From: JASGIT01 sp047601665
GTDB lineage: Bacteria > Pseudomonadota > Gammaproteobacteria > Burkholderiales > Burkholderiaceae_C
DNA: 64,000 bases
Assembly (NCBI GenBank): GCA_047601665.1
Contig: JASGIT010000001.1
Span: 4,340,001 to 4,404,000, forward strand
Direction: 5' to 3'
Each line of letters starts with the position of its first letter. Position 1 is the first letter of the stretch. The notes beneath the pieces are model-generated. The model was not told where the DNA came from, ran no database searches, and saw only the letters and a program-made list of their open reading frames with translations. Of this stretch, positions 60,992-64,000 are shown one piece after another. Both the position numbers and the translations under genes were made by a program.

Positions 60992-62423
60992 GGAACTGGC
61001 TCTCAAGCTCAGCAACTTCACTACCAAGGGGTATGTGATAGCGCCTGCCGGCTACGGCAAGACGCATCTCATCGCCATGGCAGTGAAAGCTGCTACCAAA
61101 CGACAGCTAATCTTGACCCACACCTTCGCGGGTGTGAACTCTATCAAGACCAAGATGAATGCTCTTGGTGTGCCTGCTTCCAAGTACCAGATCGACACGA
61201 TTGCGAGCTGGTCACTTCGGCTTTGTCTAGCCTACCCGAAGACTTCAGGGTGGAAGGCGGAGCACCCAACCAGCAAGCAGTGGAACAAGCTTTACGAGTG
61301 CTGTTCTGGGTTGCTGGGGAAGCAGTTCATTCGCCGCGTTGTCGCTTCCACCTATGCCGGTGTTTATGTAGACGAGTACCAGGACTGCTCCGATCTGCAG
61401 CACTCCCTAGTCTGTGCCTTCGCTGAATTCATGCCGTGCCGAATACTCGGCGATCCTATGCAGGCCATCTTTGACTTTGGTGGTGACGAAGGCAAACCTA
61501 TCGATTGGGCCGTGAGTGTCTACCCGACCTTCGTGTGTCTCGGTCAGCTAGAGACGCCATGGCGCTGGAAAACTGCCGGCGATCCGAACCTCGGAGCTTG
61601 GCTCAAGAAGGCAAGGGAGACCTTGGAACAGGGCCAAAAGATCGATCTTCTGAACGGCTTGCCTACATGTGTGAAACATGCCTACACGACCCCCGAATTC
61701 TTGGCGTCAAAGCAGTATGCCTCGCTCATTGGTTTGCTTGGGCATAACGACAGTGTGATTGCTCTTCATGGCGGCGGTCAGCAGTCCAAGAACAAGACCC
61801 ATCTCTTGGCAAGAACTATGGGTGGGCGGTTCTCTTCCATTGAAGAGGTTGAAGGCAAAGACCTTCATTCGTTCATCAAGAAGCTGGTTGCAGCCAAGAC
61901 AACTCAACTGGGCTTCCTGCTGGCGCTGGAGTTCGCCAAGAAGTGCTTCACTGGTGTAGGCGACATCTTGACCGCAGGCACGAAGAGAGGCGAGGTCGCG
62001 AAGCAGAGCAAGGGAACCAAATATCCCTTGGTTCTGCATGCTGCGAATGCTTACCTCAAGGACTCGACAAGTGCTCACCTTAAAGCCTTCTTCTTGGCGT
62101 TGAAGGCCAACCCTGAAACGTATGCCTATCGTCGTGATCTGCTGTATCGCTTCCTCAACGTGCTGAAGATTCACATTGACGGTGGCGGGGCAACGCTGAC
62201 GGACGCGGCAAACCTATACCAACGCGACATGAGGCACACGGGAAGACCGATCAGCCATCGCAAGCTCATCGGCACAACGCTGCTGGTGAAGGGGCTTGAG
62301 TACGACCATGCAGTCATCCTCGACGCAGACACTCTGGACGCGAAGGATCTGTATGTTGCAATGACCCGTGGCGCCAAGACCCTGACCATAATAGGCGAGC
62401 AATGGCACCTGCCGGCAAGGTAA
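60984..62423 (+). CDS. gajB: UvrD/PcrA-like helicase, GajB-like
   Basis: The 479-residue superfamily 1 helicase has Walker A VIAPAGYGKTHLI (residues 18-30), motif II VYVDEYQDCSDLQ, motif III RILGDPMQAIFDF, and the C-terminal motifs LLVKGLEYDHAVILDAD and DLYVAMTRGAKTL. It is short for UvrD (about 720 residues) but normal for GajB. It overlaps the OLD-nuclease gene by eight bases, typical of gajA-gajB. In Gabija, GajB senses DNA ends or helps the nuclease. A third gene follows only four bases downstream. Confidence 0.87.
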   Translation: MSEELALKLSNFTTKGYVIAPAGYGKTHLIAMAVKAATKRQLILTHTFAGVNSIKTKMNALGVPASKYQIDTIASWSLRLCLAYPKTSGWKAEHPTSKQWNKLYECCSGLLGKQFIRRVVASTYAGVYVDEYQDCSDLQHSLVCAFAEFMPCRILGDPMQAIFDFGGDEGKPIDWAVSVYPTFVCLGQLETPWRWKTAGDPNLGAWLKKARETLEQGQKIDLLNGLPTCVKHAYTTPEFLASKQYASLIGLLGHNDSVIALHGGGQQSKNKTHLLARTMGGRFSSIEEVEGKDLHSFIKKLVAAKTTQLGFLLALEFAKKCFTGVGDILTAGTKRGEVAKQSKGTKYPLVLHAANAYLKDSTSAHLKAFFLALKANPETYAYRRDLLYRFLNVLKIHIDGGGATLTDAANLYQRDMRHTGRPISHRKLIGTTLLVKGLEYDHAVILDADTLDAKDLYVAMTRGAKTLTIIGEQWHLPAR

Positions 62424-62427
62424 CGAC

Positions 62428-63090
62428 ATGACCAAGAAGCTATTGCTGGTTGATCTGGAGAACAAGCACAAGGTTGACCTGTCGCCACTAGACGAGAGCT
62501 TTAGGGCCATCATTTTTGTGGGTGCGAACCAGAACCCGCCCAAGGCCGCGAAGAAGCCCACGACGACACATAGGTTCAGTCGTGTGGACTTTTTGAAGAT
62601 CTCAGGGGCAGGCAAGAACGCCTTGGACTTTCACATTGCATTTGAGCTGGGACGGACCTTTGAGACGGCACCAGACACTGAATGCTTTGTGCTCAGTAGT
62701 GACAAAGGTTTTGATCCGCTGCTCAATCACCTGAACGCCAGCGGTATGAGTTGCCGACGGGTAGAGAGCATTGCAGAGCTTGCGGCTGCTACTGTTGTGC
62801 CGCTCGTGGCTCATGACCAAGTGGTGTGCCCGTACTGCAAGAGGGCCAGCACGATTGAGCACCACGGTGGTTACTGGTGCAGCAACTGTGGAAGGTTCGC
62901 CACAGCGCCAGATCCGAGCCTTCTGCCGTCAAACCAGAAGGGCTACAGGGAGCCTAGACGCAACAGATACGAGGACAGCGCCATCTACTCCGAATGCGGC
63001 TGGTGCCACCAGCGAACTGACATGACGGGTGGCATCTACGACGACGGTGAATGGATGTGTGGGGGCTGCATTGCTAGATATGCAAGATAG
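62428..63090 (+). CDS. PIN/NYN-like nuclease with two zinc ribbons
   Basis: The 220-residue protein has an N-terminal PIN/NYN-type fold: acidic D9 and E11 in LLLVDLENKH, D67 in GKNALDFHIAFELGR, and D92/D96 in FVLSSDKGFDPLLNHL, the usual metal-binding positions. The C-terminal half has two zinc ribbons, C134-x2-C137/C151-x2-C154 and C190-x2-C193/C211-x2-C214. PIN/NYN domains are mostly RNases; zinc ribbons could bind RNA or partner proteins. It starts four bases after the GajB-like gene, so it is the third gene of that operon. Canonical Gabija has only two genes. Confidence 0.82.
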   Translation: MTKKLLLVDLENKHKVDLSPLDESFRAIIFVGANQNPPKAAKKPTTTHRFSRVDFLKISGAGKNALDFHIAFELGRTFETAPDTECFVLSSDKGFDPLLNHLNASGMSCRRVESIAELAAATVVPLVAHDQVVCPYCKRASTIEHHGGYWCSNCGRFATAPDPSLLPSNQKGYREPRRNRYEDSAIYSECGWCHQRTDMTGGIYDDGEWMCGGCIARYAR

Positions 63091-63468
63091 TCAGGAGCAG
63101 TCTCCTTGGCTTAGAAAACTTCGCCTTTGAACGTCTGCTGCTGAGCAGATCTGTCACTGCTTTGCCGATGGGTGAGCGGCTGTTGTCAGCCTGAAGTCGT
63201 CACATTGGGACAGCCTACTCTTGGTCGCTTGCAGGCAGGGGTAGCTTCCAGCGCATGGTAAGGATGCTTGGCACGCCCGGAGGCGCTGATTGAGTCCATG
63301 CAGGGGCGTAGCAGCCAGGGCGTTTCCAGTGAGGGAATCAAGGGCTGCGTTGCACTCCAGCCACTCATCCAGATCGAAAAGCAAGCGCTACTCTTGCGGA
63401 AAGACGAAGGACAGCTGTGAGCGTCCAGTCGCCCCATCTTGAATACTGACCGGCGGCATAGGAGTCTC
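63091..63468. other. intergenic stretch before the IS66 element
   Basis: No gene is supported. A minus-strand frame (63154-63384) containing LFDLDEWLECNAALDSLTG has a faintly transposase-like look, but it is too weak to name. Confidence 0.35.
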
Positions 63469-63493
63469 GTGTCCACTAACTCTTGGTGGACAC
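63469..63493. repeat. inverted repeat at the IS66 left end
   Basis: GTGTCCAC and GTGGACAC are perfect inverted copies separated by nine bases, immediately before the first IS66 gene. It may be the element's end or a translational hairpin. The right end of the element lies outside the window, so the boundary cannot be confirmed. Confidence 0.45.
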
Positions 63494-63895
63494 GTGAACA
63501 CTATTTCCGATCAACAAGGCAGCCCGCGTCGGCGGCGTCGCCTACACAGCGATGAATTCAAAGCCGATGCCGTGGCCAGTTGCATGCAACCCGGCATGTC
63601 AATGGCGGCCGTGGCGCTGGCCCACGGCGTCAATGCCAACCTGCTGCGCCGTTGGGTCCGCGAGGCCGAGCTGAGGCCGCCGGGCATCGCCCCGGACAAA
63701 CCCGCCGCTTGTGACATCGACACTCCAGAGGCCAAGCCGTTGTTCGTCCCCGTGAGCCTGCCGCCACCGGTTGCAGCAGCACCGGTCGCCGACATCCACA
63801 TTGAGCTGCAGCGTGGTGCCACAGCGATCATCGTCACTTGGCCAGCCAGCGCCGCCAGTGAATGCGCCGCCTGGATGCGTGAGCTGCTGCGGTGA
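63494..63895 (+). CDS. tnpA: IS66-family TnpA (OrfA) accessory protein
   Basis: The 133-residue protein has a helix-turn-helix N-terminus (RRRLHSDEFKADAVASCMQP, MSMAAVALAHGVNANLLRRW), a variable linker, and a C-terminal VADIHIELQRGATAIIVTWP segment, the standard IS66 TnpA layout. It starts with GTG and overlaps tnpB by GTGA, as is usual in IS66. Confidence 0.9.
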   Translation: MNTISDQQGSPRRRRRLHSDEFKADAVASCMQPGMSMAAVALAHGVNANLLRRWVREAELRPPGIAPDKPAACDIDTPEAKPLFVPVSLPPPVAAAPVADIHIELQRGATAIIVTWPASAASECAAWMRELLR

Positions 63896-64000
63896 TCCGC
63901 ATCGACGCGATGTGGCTGGCGGTCGAGCCCATCGACATGCGCGCCGGTGCCGACCGGCTGCTCGCACGCGTGGTGCAGGTCTTCGGCGCCGCCCAGGCCT
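63892..64000 (+). CDS. tnpB: IS66-family TnpB (OrfB), cut by window end
   Basis: The first 36 residues read IRIDAMWLAVEPIDMRAGAD and RLLARVVQVFG, the conserved start of IS66 TnpB. The gene runs off the right edge of the window. The DDE transposase tnpC is expected beyond it. Confidence 0.88.
   Translation, partial: MIRIDAMWLAVEPIDMRAGADRLLARVVQVFGAAQA

Overview
The window looks like part of an integrative conjugative element (ICE) carried by a high-GC proteobacterium, most likely a member of the Burkholderiales. This placement rests on the GC-rich codon use, H-NS proteins of the beta-proteobacterial type, kdpDE relics and KamA/LysR genes. It is an inference, because no rRNA, tRNA, integrase or attachment site lies in the window.

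Positions 1-28,200 hold an almost complete F-type (MPF-F) mating-pair-formation and DNA-transfer module on the + strand. An FlhD/FlhC-like activator pair (the same type of regulator as SetD/SetC of SXT/R391 ICEs) precedes a TraI_2/MOBH-type relaxase-like protein, the TraD coupling protein and a DUF4400 membrane protein. Then come a lytic transglycosylase, an OmpA-like lipoprotein, TraA pilin, TraL-E-K-B, DsbC, TraV, TraC, TrbI, a TraF/TrhF-like S26 peptidase, TraW, TraU, TrbC, TraN, TraF, TraH and TraG. Most genes overlap by a few bases or are separated by short gaps with Shine-Dalgarno sequences, so this is essentially one transfer operon. It is interrupted only by an H-NS-like gene on the opposite strand. 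The relaxase-like protein seems to lack the histidines and the HD pair expected in MOBH enzymes, and the last third of traG changes base composition next to a small membrane gene.

Positions 28,200-37,700 are an accessory region. It contains the small membrane gene, an AbiE-type toxin-antitoxin pair behind a perfect 19-bp inverted repeat, IS3-family debris, an AAA/DUF4143 ATPase with its own palindrome, and a LysR regulator divergent from a KamA-like radical SAM / FAD-NAD(P)-binding / MFS cluster whose transporter is truncated.

Positions 37,700-63,100 are a dense array of probable conflict (defence) genes broken up by mobile-element relics. They are: a 1,375-residue patatin-like phospholipase with a membrane bundle inserted between its catalytic halves; a membrane protein-CHAT protease-Pepco triad; kdpDE relics; an H-NS gene and a DNA/RNA non-specific endonuclease, each preceded by the same palindrome; an AlbA_2-STAND NTPase; a DUF4365-TPR protein; a HEPN/Toprim protein; and a Gabija-like OLD nuclease plus UvrD-like helicase followed closely by a PIN/NYN-like zinc-ribbon protein. 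Two near-identical ~160-bp MITEs bracket about 11 kb of this block. Their ends match a decayed IS1182-like element at 56.6-57.2 kb. The window ends inside an IS66-family element.

The best candidates for something new are the three-gene Gabija-type operon with a PIN/NYN-zinc-ribbon third gene, and the split-patatin locus facing the membrane protein-CHAT-Pepco operon. All function calls come from reading motifs by eye; no database search was run.
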